Positions 26,306 to 35,448 of a stretch of 64,000 nucleotides of DNA are shown piece after piece (position 1 is the first letter of the stretch; each line of letters opens with the position of its first letter). This DNA comes from Veillonellaceae bacterium (GTDB lineage: Bacteria; Bacillota; Negativicutes; Veillonellales; Dialisteraceae): the NCBI GenBank assembly GCA_025992895.1, contig DAJPGA010000001.1:1506501-1570500 (forward strand). The letters run 5' to 3'. A model generated the notes under the pieces. The model was not told the DNA's origin. It made no database searches and worked only from the letters and a program-made list of their open reading frames with translations. The position numbers and the translations under genes were made by a program.

Positions 26306-27250
26306 CTACTTGTCCTCTAACTTTTCAACAACTCTTAAAACAGCACTTCTTGCACGCGGATTATGTTCAAGTTCTTCCTTTGACGGCTTAATTGCCTTCG
26401 AAACCGATTTGACAACAGCCTTATGCCCGCAAACACAAACAGGCAGATCCGGAGGACAAATGCATCCTCTCTCCATATCTTTGAAAGTTCTTTTTATAAT
26501 TCTGTCTTCAAGTGACTGGAATGTGATAACACCTAATCTTCCCCCTGGTAAAAGATGTTCCACACAGTCTTCCATTGTCTGTTTCAATATTCCTAATTCA
26601 TTATTGACTTCTATTCGAATGGCCTGAAATGTTCTTTTGGCCGGATGAGGCCCTGTCCGTCTGGCATTTGCTGGAATGGCAGCCTTGATGATATTGACCA
26701 GTTCCTCTGTCGTTTCAATCGGTTTTTCTTCCCTGAATTTGCATATAAACTCAGCGATTCTATTTGCCCAGCGCTCTTCCCCATATTCCCATATGATTTT
26801 TTTCAGCTGACTCTGCTCGTAAGTATTGACTACTTCATAAGCAGTCAAGGGATTGTCCTGATTCATCCTCATATCCAGGTGCCCGTTATTCATGTAGGAA
26901 AAACCACGTGAACCGTCATCGAGCTGGTGCGAAGATACACCGAGATCAAACACAAAACCATTGACTTTAGAAATCCCCAGATTATCTAATATGTCATTTA
27001 TATTCGAAAAATTATCATGAACCAGTTTTACACTGCACTTGGCACCTTTCAGTCTTTCGCCGGCTGCTTCTATCGCTTCTTCATCCTGATCGACCCCGAT
27101 TAAAAGGCCGTCTGACGAAAGCCGTTCTATCAATGCCAGCGAATGGCCGCCGCCGCCAAGGGTGCAGTCAACGTATATACCTTGAGGGTCCGTTACTATC
27201 AGATTGATCATCTCATTGAGCAGGACAGTAACATGTTGAAACTCCATCAT
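26306..27250 (-). CDS. rsmH: 16S rRNA (cytosine-1402-N4)-methyltransferase
   Basis: Methylates C1402 in the ribosomal P site. The 314-residue protein has the start [13 protein letters not shown], the SAM-binding [12 protein letters not shown] near residue 28, the [19 protein letters not shown] motif near 101, and the [11 protein letters not shown] motif near 213. It follows mraZ by 19 bases, the standard order at the head of dcw clusters. Confidence 0.98.
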   Translation of the reverse strand: MMEFQHVTVLLNEMINLIVTDPQGIYVDCTLGGGGHSLALIERLSSDGLLIGVDQDEEAIEAAGERLKGAKCSVKLVHDNFSNINDILDNLGISKVNGFVFDLGVSSHQLDDGSRGFSYMNNGHLDMRMNQDNPLTAYEVVNTYEQSQLKKIIWEYGEERWANRIAEFICKFREEKPIETTEELVNIIKAAIPANARRTGPHPAKRTFQAIRIEVNNELGILKQTMEDCVEHLLPGGRLGVITFQSLEDRIIKRTFKDMERGCICPPDLPVCVCGHKAVVKSVSKAIKPSKEELEHNPRARSAVLRVVEKLEDK

Positions 27251-27269
27251 AAACTCCTTTTCTGCTTCA

Positions 27270-27707
27270 TTAGAGATCGAAATTCAGTGGCAGATCCAAA
27301 GAATCAGCAATCTCAGCAACAGATTCTTCTCCGTTTTCGTCCGCATCCAGCAATTCCGGATCCCAAATCTCTATAATTGCCCCGGTTCCTATGATGCAGA
27401 CATCCTTTTTCAACTGAGCAAATTCACGTAGATGCGACGGAATTAAAATGCGTCCCTGCCTGTCACAAGATACTTCAGTACCTCTGCCAATCAAATGGCG
27501 CATAATTTTTCTTACTTTCTGATTTGTAAATGGGAGTTTCTGCAGCTTTGCTATTAACGAATCCCATTTTTCTTTTGGATATATGCATAAGCACTGATCC
27601 AATCCGGGGGCCAGGATAAAAACATTGCCAAGTTCTTCTCTAAATTTGGTAGGAAGAATCATACGTCCTTTTGAATCAATCGTATGTGAGTATTCATTCA
27701 TGAACAT
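27270..27707 (-). CDS. mraZ: Transcriptional regulator MraZ
   Basis: An AbrB-fold, DNA-binding protein that represses or tunes the dcw cluster. Two repeats are visible, each with the DxxGR core: [20 protein letters not shown] near residue 4 and [17 protein letters not shown] near 80. I start at 27707 ([15 protein letters not shown]), the form universal in the family; an upstream reading to 27758 would only translate the operator DNA. It ends with an acidic tail ([10 protein letters not shown]) that is longer than in most relatives. Immediately upstream are four 10-bp repeats, its expected binding site. Confidence 0.96.
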   Translation of the reverse strand: MFMNEYSHTIDSKGRMILPTKFREELGNVFILAPGLDQCLCIYPKEKWDSLIAKLQKLPFTNQKVRKIMRHLIGRGTEVSCDRQGRILIPSHLREFAQLKKDVCIIGTGAIIEIWDPELLDADENGEESVAEIADSLDLPLNFDL

Positions 27708-27718
27708 ATTCTCTTCCA

Positions 27719-27758
27719 CCTCCCCCATATTTACCCACATTCTACCACAAATCCCCAC
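27719..27758 (-). promoter_or_regulatory. MraZ operator: four direct repeats with 10-bp period
   Basis: On the minus strand four consecutive 10-base units read GTGGGGATTT, GTGGTAGAAT, GTGGGTAAAT and ATGGGGGAGG. This is the known MraZ box (a TGGG core every ten bases), ending 11 bases before the mraZ ATG, so bound MraZ would cover the leader and ribosome site. The second unit departs most from the core (GTGG then T). Confidence 0.85.
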
Positions 27759-27983
27759 TTTTACACAATTAAAATGTTCATAATATGCAAATAATATAAG
27801 ACAGCTGCATCATATGCGGCATTTGACTCATGCAGAAAATAAATTACCGGGCAAGCCAAACGCTGGTCCTTCCACCTGCATGAATAACTGATTCTTCTGA
27901 AGCAATTCACCGGTGCCATTATCAGTTTTGATATTAATTTCCGGATTACCTCATCAAATTTCCACTTTTATGATGAATTGCAT
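27759..27983. other. Non-coding stretch upstream of mraZ
   Basis: About 225 bases between the mraZ operator and the gluQ terminator. The minus-strand half near mraZ is AT-rich (several TATTAT/TTGCAT-like pieces), so the dcw promoter should lie there, but no pair of boxes with proper spacing stands out. The remainder (about 27840-27980) shows no gene, repeat or structure that I can support. Confidence 0.4.
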
Positions 27984-28018
27984 AAAAAAAGATGCAGCAG
28001 CTTTTTGCTGTTGCATCC
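27984..28018 (-). terminator. Intrinsic terminator after gluQ
   Basis: GATGCAGCAG (27991-28000) pairs with CTGTTGCATC (28008-28017, one G·U). On the minus strand it is followed by seven T's. It ends the lysC-independent unit M16 protease–gluQ. Confidence 0.88.
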
Positions 28019-28050
28019 TAAAAATACGTTTATCCAAAAATATTCATTTT

Positions 28051-28992
28051 TTAAAAGGGAACTGTTATTGAATCTTTTGTGAGATTTCTGCAAGTTTTAA
28101 AATCGATATTCCGCAGAGCCTCAGAAGCGGACATCCTGCACTTGTGACCGGTTCCCCCCGCCAGATACAGTAAAAATCCTATGATTTCTTCTGCTGTAGT
28201 ACCGCTTTCTCTTAATTCTTTAACAGAAATCCCATGCTGCCTTTTAGAAAGGCGGATTCCCTGCTGATCGACTAAAAGCGGCAGGTGTGCATATGCCGGA
28301 GGAGTGTATCCCATTTTACGCATCAAAAGGATTTGATAAAAGGTGGAATCCATTAAATCGTTTCCCCGAAACACATGAGTGATTCCCATGGCGCCATCAT
28401 CTTGTGAAACAGCAAGCTGATAAGCAAACATCCCGTCAGCTCTTTTTACAACAAAATCATCAAAGCCGGCTCTTAAATGTTTTGATTGCTTTCCTTTCAG
28501 CAGATCCGTAAATTCTACCCTGCAATCATCCACCTTAAATCTAAGAGAAGGGGTCTTTGTCTGGGCGGCTCTCTCCTGTTCTGTCAAATTTCTGCAATGA
28601 CCATCATACGAGGATACTGCCTCATTAGCATGAGGTGCTGAACTGATTGCGTGAAGCCTTGCGCGGGAGCAGAAGCAAGGATACAACTCCCCCTGCTTCA
28701 GAAGATCCCTGCAGGTCTCCTCATAGAGATATGTACGCTGGCTCTGTATTGTATCTCCATAAGAGCAGTTCTGGCCAGGTCCCTCGTCAAAATCAAGTCC
28801 CAGCCAGGAAAGATCATCTAAAATCCCCCGTATATATGAAGGCTTGCTTCTTTGCGTATCTATATCTTCAATCCTTAAAACAATTTTGCCCTTATTCTGC
28901 CGGGTCCACAACCAGTTCAAGAGTGCAATCCAGATATTTCCCAAATGCATGAAACCGGTCGGGCTCGGAGCAAATCTCGTTCTTACCTGCAT
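28051..28992 (-). CDS. gluQ: Glutamyl-Q tRNA(Asp) synthetase (GluQRS)
   Basis: A short paralogue of glutamyl-tRNA synthetase that attaches glutamate to queuosine in tRNA-Asp. It has the TRFAPSPTGFMHLGN class I motif at the start, the zinc-site CFC with YDGHC about 20 residues later (near 105-130), and the KRQHGISVKEL motif near 260 in place of KMSKS. At about 313 aa it lacks the anticodon-binding domain of GluRS. The start chosen is ATG 28992, two bases after a TAA that ends the M16 gene, giving MQVRTRFAPSPTG; a longer reading to 29058 would overlap that gene. Queuosine synthesis genes are not in the window. Confidence 0.9.
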   Translation of the reverse strand: MQVRTRFAPSPTGFMHLGNIWIALLNWLWTRQNKGKIVLRIEDIDTQRSKPSYIRGILDDLSWLGLDFDEGPGQNCSYGDTIQSQRTYLYEETCRDLLKQGELYPCFCSRARLHAISSAPHANEAVSSYDGHCRNLTEQERAAQTKTPSLRFKVDDCRVEFTDLLKGKQSKHLRAGFDDFVVKRADGMFAYQLAVSQDDGAMGITHVFRGNDLMDSTFYQILLMRKMGYTPPAYAHLPLLVDQQGIRLSKRQHGISVKELRESGTTAEEIIGFLLYLAGGTGHKCRMSASEALRNIDFKTCRNLTKDSITVPF

Positions 28993-28996
28993 ATGA

Positions 28997-31924
28997 TTAG
29001 TCTGGAAGGGACAGGATTTTATCAAATACATCTGCGTCCTGATGAATCTTTTCTTCATTTCCCATTACGCAGATACTGGAGTGATCAATAACGCTCTGGA
29101 GCAAAGGCGCAAGTTTCCTAATATCTTCAACTGTGCAGTTGATGATTTCATCATTGACTTTTCTGCGGTTTTCAACAGAATTGCCGTTCAAATAATGAAG
29201 CATTGCGCGTTCACCCTTCATTGACGGGGTAAGCTGTATTTCATCTGCAGCCATAGTGCCAATTACGTATTTTGTCATTTCCCTGTCTGATAATTCGAGT
29301 GTCCGGATATATTCAGGAAGGTTCTTGTACGTTTCAAGTGTCTGTTTCAAGTTCGGATCTCTGTAAGAGCATAAAATCGCAGTACCATCACTTAAAAACT
29401 GGGTAAATGCTCCATACGCTCCGCCCTGGACGCGAACCTTTTTCCATAAATATTCATAGCGCAGAATGGTTTCCATAACCCGGAGTGCGCCAGTATAATT
29501 GAATCCGTATTTGCGGAAATCCCCGCCTTCACCAACATACTGGACTTTTCCGGAAGTTAAGAATGCTTCGTTCCTGTTTCCTTCGGCAAAATCAAAGGTA
29601 TGCTTCTGATATGTATTTCCCACCGGCAGATCATCAGCAATTTCATATAAATGATCTTTGACCGCGCTTACTTCACCAGACCTGCCAATCGTTTCTATAA
29701 ACAGATTTGATTTTGCAAAAATAATCTTTGCAACTTCTGCCAGCCTGCGGACAATCTCATCAGAATTTGCATCAAAATCACGAACCAAGTCTGACAGGAA
29801 ATAGTAGTAACTCAATCCAAGCTGTTCAGCAAATGCACCCGCTTTAGAGAAATAGGAAGAAAGCCTTGTCATAACCAGTGAGCTTCCACGGCTGAACACG
29901 CTCATATCCCATTCCGATTTTTCCTGAAGAAGGATTTCTTTCAATCTTGCGGTATCTTCGAAAGAAGTATGGCTGAGAACTTCACCAATGAGTCCCATCA
30001 GCTTATCGACATTCGACGTCAGAGCTTTTCCACGGATGGCAAAAACAGGGGTATAATCTGCAGAATTATCATACTTTCCGTATGCACTGACATTAAATCC
30101 AAGTCCTCCTGTATAAGCATTGGACAGTCTGGATAACTCAATATAGCTATGTTTATCGGTATTCATACTGCATAATATTGACGTCAGCAGATTAGCATAC
30201 GGGATATCTTCTTCCTTCAGCCCGTACAGTGTAAAGAAGATATTTAAATAAGTGATTCCCATTGTGTTGACTTCATAATGGAAATGACGGATACCATTCA
30301 AGTCTTCTTCAATAAGGCTGTCATCTTCGATTTCACGTTTAAGATCTTTTCTTGAAAGAAGCGGTATTGTCTTTAAAGCTTCTTCCGTTTCCATCGAAGC
30401 CTGTCTTTCCTTCAAGGCTTTTGTCGATTCAATGATTTCTTCAAGCTGTTCGTGGGAGAGACTGCTCTTGAAAGCAGCCAGTTTCTCTTCTGTCTCTTTA
30501 TTTTTCTTTTCTGTCAAGCCACGTTCAGGTTTCATTGTAATCAGTACCTGGTGCGTGTTCTTGATAACGTATTTTAAAAGCAGATTTTCAAAATATCCTT
30601 TATCCAGATTATTTCTAAGTTCCTTGATATCATCAATGTACTTAAGAGCCTGCATGGGGTCTCTGTCATACAGCCAGAGATCCATTGCTCTTACTCCATA
30701 CAGAAGTCCTTTCGGTTTTCCCTGGAAATCATTCTCACGCAGGATGAACTCTGTACGGTTAAGTGCTGCTTCAAGCATATTCCTGTCAATTCCCTCGAGG
30801 GCAAGATTCCTTAAGACGAGATCGACAGTTGAAATGAACTTCTCTCTCTTATCAATTTCTGAGCCAGTTACTTCGATTGTCCATACCGGCTGTTTATAGC
30901 TGTCTCCATACGCACTGGATACATCATTCCCGATTCCTGCGTCCAAAACTGCTTTCTTTAATGGAGCTCCATCCATATCTACCAGCACATAGCTCAGAAT
31001 TTTGAATGCAAGAGACTCTTCCGTAGTTATATGGTCATTAAGTGCAATATATAAGGCATGTATTGTTTTCTTTTCAAGGCTTTCATTTTCAGAAATGCCG
31101 AATGGCGCTTCGACAATCTTTCTTTTCGGAAGCGGAGATTGAGTTTTGACGGCGGAATCAACATTCCTTGCATCAAAATGGCTCAGATATTCTTCATCGA
31201 TGAACTTCAGTGTTTCATCGATATCCATGTCGCCGTAAAGGTAGATATAGCTGTTGGATGGATGATAGAATCTGCGATGGAATTCACTGAACTCTCTGAA
31301 GGATAACGTAGGAATGACTTCAGGATCCCCGCCGGATTCTACTCCGTATGTCGTATCAGGGAACAATTCCTCCATCGCCTTGTCTTCCATGATTGCTTCC
31401 GGAGATGAAAGAGCGCCCTTCATTTCATTATAAACAACGCCATTATAGGTCAACGGCGCATCCACATTATCCAATTCGTAATGCCAGCCTTCCTGCATAA
31501 GGATCTGTGGGTTTTTAAGGCAGTCAGGATAGAAAACGGCATCCAGATAAACATCCATGAGGTTATGGAAGTCCTTATCATTTCTGCTGGCAATCGGGTA
31601 CATCGTTTTATCCGGCCAGGTTATAGCATTTAAAAATGTATTTAAAGATCCTTTGGCCAGTTCTACGAATGGTTCCTTAAGAGGAAACTTTCTGGAACCG
31701 CAGAGTGTGGAGTGTTCCATAATATGCGGAGTCCCCTTGGAATTATCCGGCGTTGTGCGGAAGCTGATAAAGAAAACCTTGTTATCATCGTTATTTGCGA
31801 GATAGAGAAGTCTGGCTCCGCTCTTCTCATGCTGCATCAAATATGCATCTGAATCCACTTCCTGTATATGTGACAGATTTGTAACACGGAAACCGTGTAT
31901 TATATCTCCATTATTGAATTTCAT
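28997..31924 (-). CDS. M16C-family zinc metallopeptidase (PreP/Cym1-like)
   Basis: A 975-residue insulinase-family protease. The inverted zinc motif HIMEH lies near residue 67 (KGTPHIMEHSTLCGSRKFP) with a downstream glutamate in the VVYNEMKGALSSPEAIMED segment near 160. The protein comprises four M16-type domains, the second half lacking the zinc site, as in presequence proteases. No signal peptide is seen, so it is probably cytoplasmic and degrades peptides. It is co-transcribed with gluQ, whose start follows immediately. Confidence 0.92.
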   Translation of the reverse strand: MKFNNGDIIHGFRVTNLSHIQEVDSDAYLMQHEKSGARLLYLANNDDNKVFFISFRTTPDNSKGTPHIMEHSTLCGSRKFPLKEPFVELAKGSLNTFLNAITWPDKTMYPIASRNDKDFHNLMDVYLDAVFYPDCLKNPQILMQEGWHYELDNVDAPLTYNGVVYNEMKGALSSPEAIMEDKAMEELFPDTTYGVESGGDPEVIPTLSFREFSEFHRRFYHPSNSYIYLYGDMDIDETLKFIDEEYLSHFDARNVDSAVKTQSPLPKRKIVEAPFGISENESLEKKTIHALYIALNDHITTEESLAFKILSYVLVDMDGAPLKKAVLDAGIGNDVSSAYGDSYKQPVWTIEVTGSEIDKREKFISTVDLVLRNLALEGIDRNMLEAALNRTEFILRENDFQGKPKGLLYGVRAMDLWLYDRDPMQALKYIDDIKELRNNLDKGYFENLLLKYVIKNTHQVLITMKPERGLTEKKNKETEEKLAAFKSSLSHEQLEEIIESTKALKERQASMETEEALKTIPLLSRKDLKREIEDDSLIEEDLNGIRHFHYEVNTMGITYLNIFFTLYGLKEEDIPYANLLTSILCSMNTDKHSYIELSRLSNAYTGGLGFNVSAYGKYDNSADYTPVFAIRGKALTSNVDKLMGLIGEVLSHTSFEDTARLKEILLQEKSEWDMSVFSRGSSLVMTRLSSYFSKAGAFAEQLGLSYYYFLSDLVRDFDANSDEIVRRLAEVAKIIFAKSNLFIETIGRSGEVSAVKDHLYEIADDLPVGNTYQKHTFDFAEGNRNEAFLTSGKVQYVGEGGDFRKYGFNYTGALRVMETILRYEYLWKKVRVQGGAYGAFTQFLSDGTAILCSYRDPNLKQTLETYKNLPEYIRTLELSDREMTKYVIGTMAADEIQLTPSMKGERAMLHYLNGNSVENRRKVNDEIINCTVEDIRKLAPLLQSVIDHSSICVMGNEEKIHQDADVFDKILSLPD

Positions 31925-31997
31925 AGGCTTCTCCTTAAATCAAAAACTCATAAATATCGTATTATAAAGCGAATAATTGGCATAAACTCATAAATAG

Positions 31998-32027
31998 AAA
32001 AAGCGCAGGGACGAGACCTGTGCTTTT
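31998..32027 (-). terminator. Intrinsic terminator after aspartate kinase
   Basis: AAAAGCGCAGG (31999-32009) pairs with CCTGTGCTTTT (32017-32027; one G·U), loop GACGAGA region. On the minus strand the hairpin runs into five T's. It starts about 20 bases after the lysC stop. Confidence 0.85.
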
Positions 32028-32045
32028 GTCTATTAATGGAACAGT

Positions 32046-33278
32046 TTATCTGCCTTCTCCTGCAGGGAAGAATTCATCATGAATAGCCTGTACCGCTTTA
32101 TCAAGATCCTTGCGCAAAATAAGGCAGGAAATACTGATTTCTGAAGTACTTACAATATCAATATTGACACCTGCACGGCCCAAAGCGCCAAACATACGGG
32201 CAGCAACGCCTGGACGGCCAAGCATTCCGGCGCCAACAACGGATACCTTTGCTGTATCATCATCATAAATTACTTCTTCGACTTTTCCTTCATCTCTCAT
32301 TGCATCCAAAACTCTCTTTGCGTCAGAAAGATCGGAGTCGTCAATGGTGAAAATGATATCTGTTTTATCATCGTTAGAATTTCTGACACTTTGAACAATC
32401 ATGTCTACAGTGATATTGTTTTCTGCCAGTACAGAGAAAATTTTGTAAGCAACTCCTGGAATATTTCTTAACCCAAGAACAGCAATCCTTGCAGCATGAG
32501 CGTCTTGTGCTACGCCTCTTACGGTGTCATCTCTGGTTTCCATTGTACATACCTCCCGAATTATGGTGCCTTCTTCATCTGAAAACGTAGATCTTACATG
32601 AATCGGAATGTGATATTTCATTCCCAGCTCTACGCTTCTCGGCTGCATGACTCCAGCACCAAGCCTTGCCATTTCAAGCATCTCAGTGTTGGTAATTTCC
32701 TTCATTTTTATAGTTCCGGTCACATGTCTCGGATCTGCAGAGTATACACCGTCAACATCTGTGAAAATCTCGCACATATCGGCATGCATGGCCCCGGCGA
32801 GTGCAACGGCAGTAGCATCGCTTCCGCCTCTGCCTAATGTAGCAATATCACCATTTGGCATCATTCCCTGGAATCCTGCGACAATCACTATATTGCCGGC
32901 TTCCAGTTCTTTAAACACTCTATCCGGTTTGACGTCGTCAATCGTAGCTTTCCCATAACCGCCGCCTGCAACTATGCCTGCCTGCGGGCCAGTTAAGGAG
33001 ATAGCGGGAACCCCGAGTTTCTTAAATGTCATTGCCATTAATGCAATTGACACTTGTTCACCTGTAGAGAGAAGCATATCCCGTTCTCTGGCATAGTTCA
33101 CATCAGAAACCTTTGCTGCCAAATCTAATAAATCATCCGTGCTGTCACCCATAGCGGAAACAACAATAACGATTTTATCACCAGGTTTCCTGTCACGAAG
33201 CACACGATTTGCTATATTAAGCATTTTTTCCGGAGTCGCGACTGAACTTCCTCCGAATTTCTTTACATAAAGTGCCAT
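32046..33278 (-). CDS. Aspartate kinase
   Basis: First step of the aspartate family (Lys, Thr, Met, DAP). The protein begins KKFGGSSVATPEKM, has GRGGSDATAVALAGAM near 150 and FTDVDGVYSADPR near 170, and carries two C-terminal ACT domains (about 262-410) for feedback. I start at the ATG 33278, six bases after GAGGG; an ATG two codons upstream abuts that site. It supplies both the hom–thrB branch and the diaminopimelate used by MurE. I saw no lysine riboswitch in the leader. Which aspartokinase isozyme type it is cannot be said. Confidence 0.95.
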   Translation of the reverse strand: MALYVKKFGGSSVATPEKMLNIANRVLRDRKPGDKIVIVVSAMGDSTDDLLDLAAKVSDVNYARERDMLLSTGEQVSIALMAMTFKKLGVPAISLTGPQAGIVAGGGYGKATIDDVKPDRVFKELEAGNIVIVAGFQGMMPNGDIATLGRGGSDATAVALAGAMHADMCEIFTDVDGVYSADPRHVTGTIKMKEITNTEMLEMARLGAGVMQPRSVELGMKYHIPIHVRSTFSDEEGTIIREVCTMETRDDTVRGVAQDAHAARIAVLGLRNIPGVAYKIFSVLAENNITVDMIVQSVRNSNDDKTDIIFTIDDSDLSDAKRVLDAMRDEGKVEEVIYDDDTAKVSVVGAGMLGRPGVAARMFGALGRAGVNIDIVSTSEISISCLILRKDLDKAVQAIHDEFFPAGEGR

Positions 33279-33322
33279 ATACATCCCTCATTGAATAAAC
33301 AAATGTACCTACAACTTTCAAA

Positions 33323-33351
33323 ATTTTATCATGCCAGTACAAACATGTAAA
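33323..33351 (-). promoter_or_regulatory. Promoter of aspartate kinase
   Basis: Minus strand: –35 TTTACA (33346-33351), 17-base spacer ending in TGA (extended –10 form), –10 TAAAAT (33323-33328). The leader to the ATG is short, about 40 bases. The remaining 33352-33464 region toward cobO is AT-rich and holds nothing else I can support. Confidence 0.65.
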
Positions 33352-33464
33352 GAAGATAACTGATATTGCCAGATTTCGCTGCCTCAGTTTAAAATCCGTA
33401 AAGTATTATATTGATTTTTAATTGATTTTTATTAGTACGGATCTAATGAATTTCACAGAATAAT

Positions 33465-34013
33465 TTAGAATTCAATTCCTTTCCGGGCTCGGATTCCCTT
33501 TTGGAACGCATGCTTGATCAAAGTCATTTCCGTAACGGTATCGGCAGCTTCTATAAGTTTGGGCTCAGCATACCGTCCGGTAAGAATGACGTTCAGCCGG
33601 GCAGGCTTATGGTTCAATAATTCCAGAACTTCATCCACATTTAGCATCCCGAAATGAATTGCATAATTGATCTCGTCCAGGACGATTAAGTCCCAATGGT
33701 CGCTTTCAAATTCCCGGCACACCATGTCCCAGCCTTCTTTAGCCAAAGCTTTTTTCTTCTGGAAAGTTTCTTCATCCTCTTCCCTGTTATGGAAGACAAA
33801 TCCATCTCCCATCTGGCGTATCTCAATCCGCTGATCCACCTCATTTAAAGCCTTGACAGCATTGAGCTCTCCATACTTCCAACCGCCCTTGATAAACTGG
33901 AGAATCAAAACCTTTTGTCCATCTCCCCATGCACGGATGGCAGTTCCGAGAGCAGCTGTCGTTTTCCCTTTGCCGTTCCCTGTATTAATAAGTATAAGTC
34001 CCTTGTTTTCCAT
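33465..34013 (-). CDS. cobO: Cob(I)yrinic acid a,c-diamide adenosyltransferase (CobO/CobA)
   Basis: Adenosylates corrinoids during B12 synthesis or salvage. A P-loop protein of 182 aa: ILINTGNGKGKTTAALG near residue 6, then LDEINYAIHFGMLNVDEV near 112 and LTGRYAEPKLIEAADTVTEM near 145, all family hallmarks. The ATG at 34013 has a GAGGAGG site and gives MENKGLILI; an upstream reading lacks support. It follows cbiA by 58 bases. A second, PduO-type adenosyltransferase is encoded at 5685. Confidence 0.95.
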   Translation of the reverse strand: MENKGLILINTGNGKGKTTAALGTAIRAWGDGQKVLILQFIKGGWKYGELNAVKALNEVDQRIEIRQMGDGFVFHNREEDEETFQKKKALAKEGWDMVCREFESDHWDLIVLDEINYAIHFGMLNVDEVLELLNHKPARLNVILTGRYAEPKLIEAADTVTEMTLIKHAFQKGIRARKGIEF

Positions 34014-34071
34014 ATATCCTCCTCTAAATTGATTATTATCAATTTCATATATTTCGTACATGAACCAGCTT

Positions 34072-35448
34072 TTACAAACGCGACTTTTTATAAGATAAGC
34101 ATGATTTTATAAAATGATCGGCCGCTTTAGGATTTCCCTCGAAAGAAATGTGAAGATAGCTTGCAAGAACATTATCCTTGCTGTAGCCCTCCAAATGCGG
34201 AGTACTCTGGCGCGTTCCCTGAAGTTCATATGCATCCGGATAATCCTCTTCTTTGACGATCATCGAGAAGTGGAATTCATGTCCCCTCAACTGATCGCCC
34301 TTCCTGGCAGCTATACTGTCTTTAAGAGCTGTGGCAGTCACATAGCCTACCCGCTGAAGGTTCTTGCCCATTTTGCAGACCCCAGGGATAATGCCTGTTG
34401 TATTAAAAGCATTTCCATCAAAATCAACAATTTGACGGCACAAATACATCAAACCGCCGCATTCTGCGTAAATAGGCATCCCCTTTGCTGCAGCCTCTCT
34501 GATCGACTGCTTCATGTTTTCATTTTCCTGAAGTTTTTCCAAGAACATTTCCGGGAAACCACCGCCAAAAATCAGTCCGTCAACATCGGGAATACTGCTG
34601 TCTTCCAGCGGGCTGAAATCGACCAGTTCCGCACCCATGCTTTCTAATTTTTCTAAGCTGGATGGATAATAAAACGAAAATGCTGCATCCCTGGCAACTC
34701 CGATTTTCACAATTTTATGGTTTTCTTCTGCATTCTTATCATCATCAATGTCAAGATCCGGTGAAGAATTGGCGATAGCAAGAATCTGATCAATATCAAT
34801 ATATTGACTGGCCGCCTTTCCGATATCTTCAATCAGATGGCTCGTCTCAATTTCAGTAACCGGTGTCAGGCCAAGATGCCTTTCCGGCGTTTTAAGATGA
34901 TCATCTCTGTGGAATGCACCGACAACCGGCATATTTATTTTTTCCATAACCTCCCTGACCATGGCCTCATGCCTGTCAGATCCCAGTTTGTTTAAAATAA
35001 CACCGGCGATATTTGCTGTCTTGTCATATTCTCTGAATCCTAATGCTGTGGCAGCAATGCTGTACCCGACCGATTTGCAGTCCAGAACAAGAATGATCGG
35101 AGCCTTAAGTCTCTTTGCTATATCGGCAGTAGAACTTACTCCATTAGCTCCGCCATCATACAGTCCCATAACTCCTTCTATAATCGAGATATCAGCCCCG
35201 TCTGACAACTTCGTGAAGTTTTCCTGGAGATATTCTTCCGGAACCATCCAAGTGTCAAGATTATAGGAATCGCGGCCAGCTGCCTTCGAATGGAATCCCG
35301 GATCGATGTAATCCGGTCCTACCTTGAACGGCTGGACAAGAAGTCCTTTTTGACGAAGAGCCGCTAAAAGGCCTACTACAATCGTTGTTTTTCCGACACC
35401 GCTGTTAGTGCCTGCAATCACCAGCCTGGGACGGTTAAATGCTGTCAT
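34072..35448 (-). CDS. cbiA: Cobyrinate a,c-diamide synthase
   Basis: Amidates cobyrinic acid at two side chains using glutamine and ATP. The N-terminal half is a dethiobiotin-synthetase-like ATPase (IAGTNSGVGKTTIVVGLLA near 10, FKVGPDYIDPGFH near 41); the C-terminal half is a glutamine amidotransferase with the catalytic Cys in YAECGGLMYLCR near 330 and the histidine in LRGHEFHFS near 395. Length (458 aa) is normal. It overlaps cbiL by one base. Confidence 0.96.
   Translation of the reverse strand: MTAFNRPRLVIAGTNSGVGKTTIVVGLLAALRQKGLLVQPFKVGPDYIDPGFHSKAAGRDSYNLDTWMVPEEYLQENFTKLSDGADISIIEGVMGLYDGGANGVSSTADIAKRLKAPIILVLDCKSVGYSIAATALGFREYDKTANIAGVILNKLGSDRHEAMVREVMEKINMPVVGAFHRDDHLKTPERHLGLTPVTEIETSHLIEDIGKAASQYIDIDQILAIANSSPDLDIDDDKNAEENHKIVKIGVARDAAFSFYYPSSLEKLESMGAELVDFSPLEDSSIPDVDGLIFGGGFPEMFLEKLQENENMKQSIREAAAKGMPIYAECGGLMYLCRQIVDFDGNAFNTTGIIPGVCKMGKNLQRVGYVTATALKDSIAARKGDQLRGHEFHFSMIVKEEDYPDAYELQGTRQSTPHLEGYSKDNVLASYLHISFEGNPKAADHFIKSCLSYKKSRL

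Noticed and set aside
33285..33464. Lysine riboswitch ahead of aspartate kinase
   Set aside because: The leader is only about 40 bases from the predicted promoter and has none of the conserved helices.
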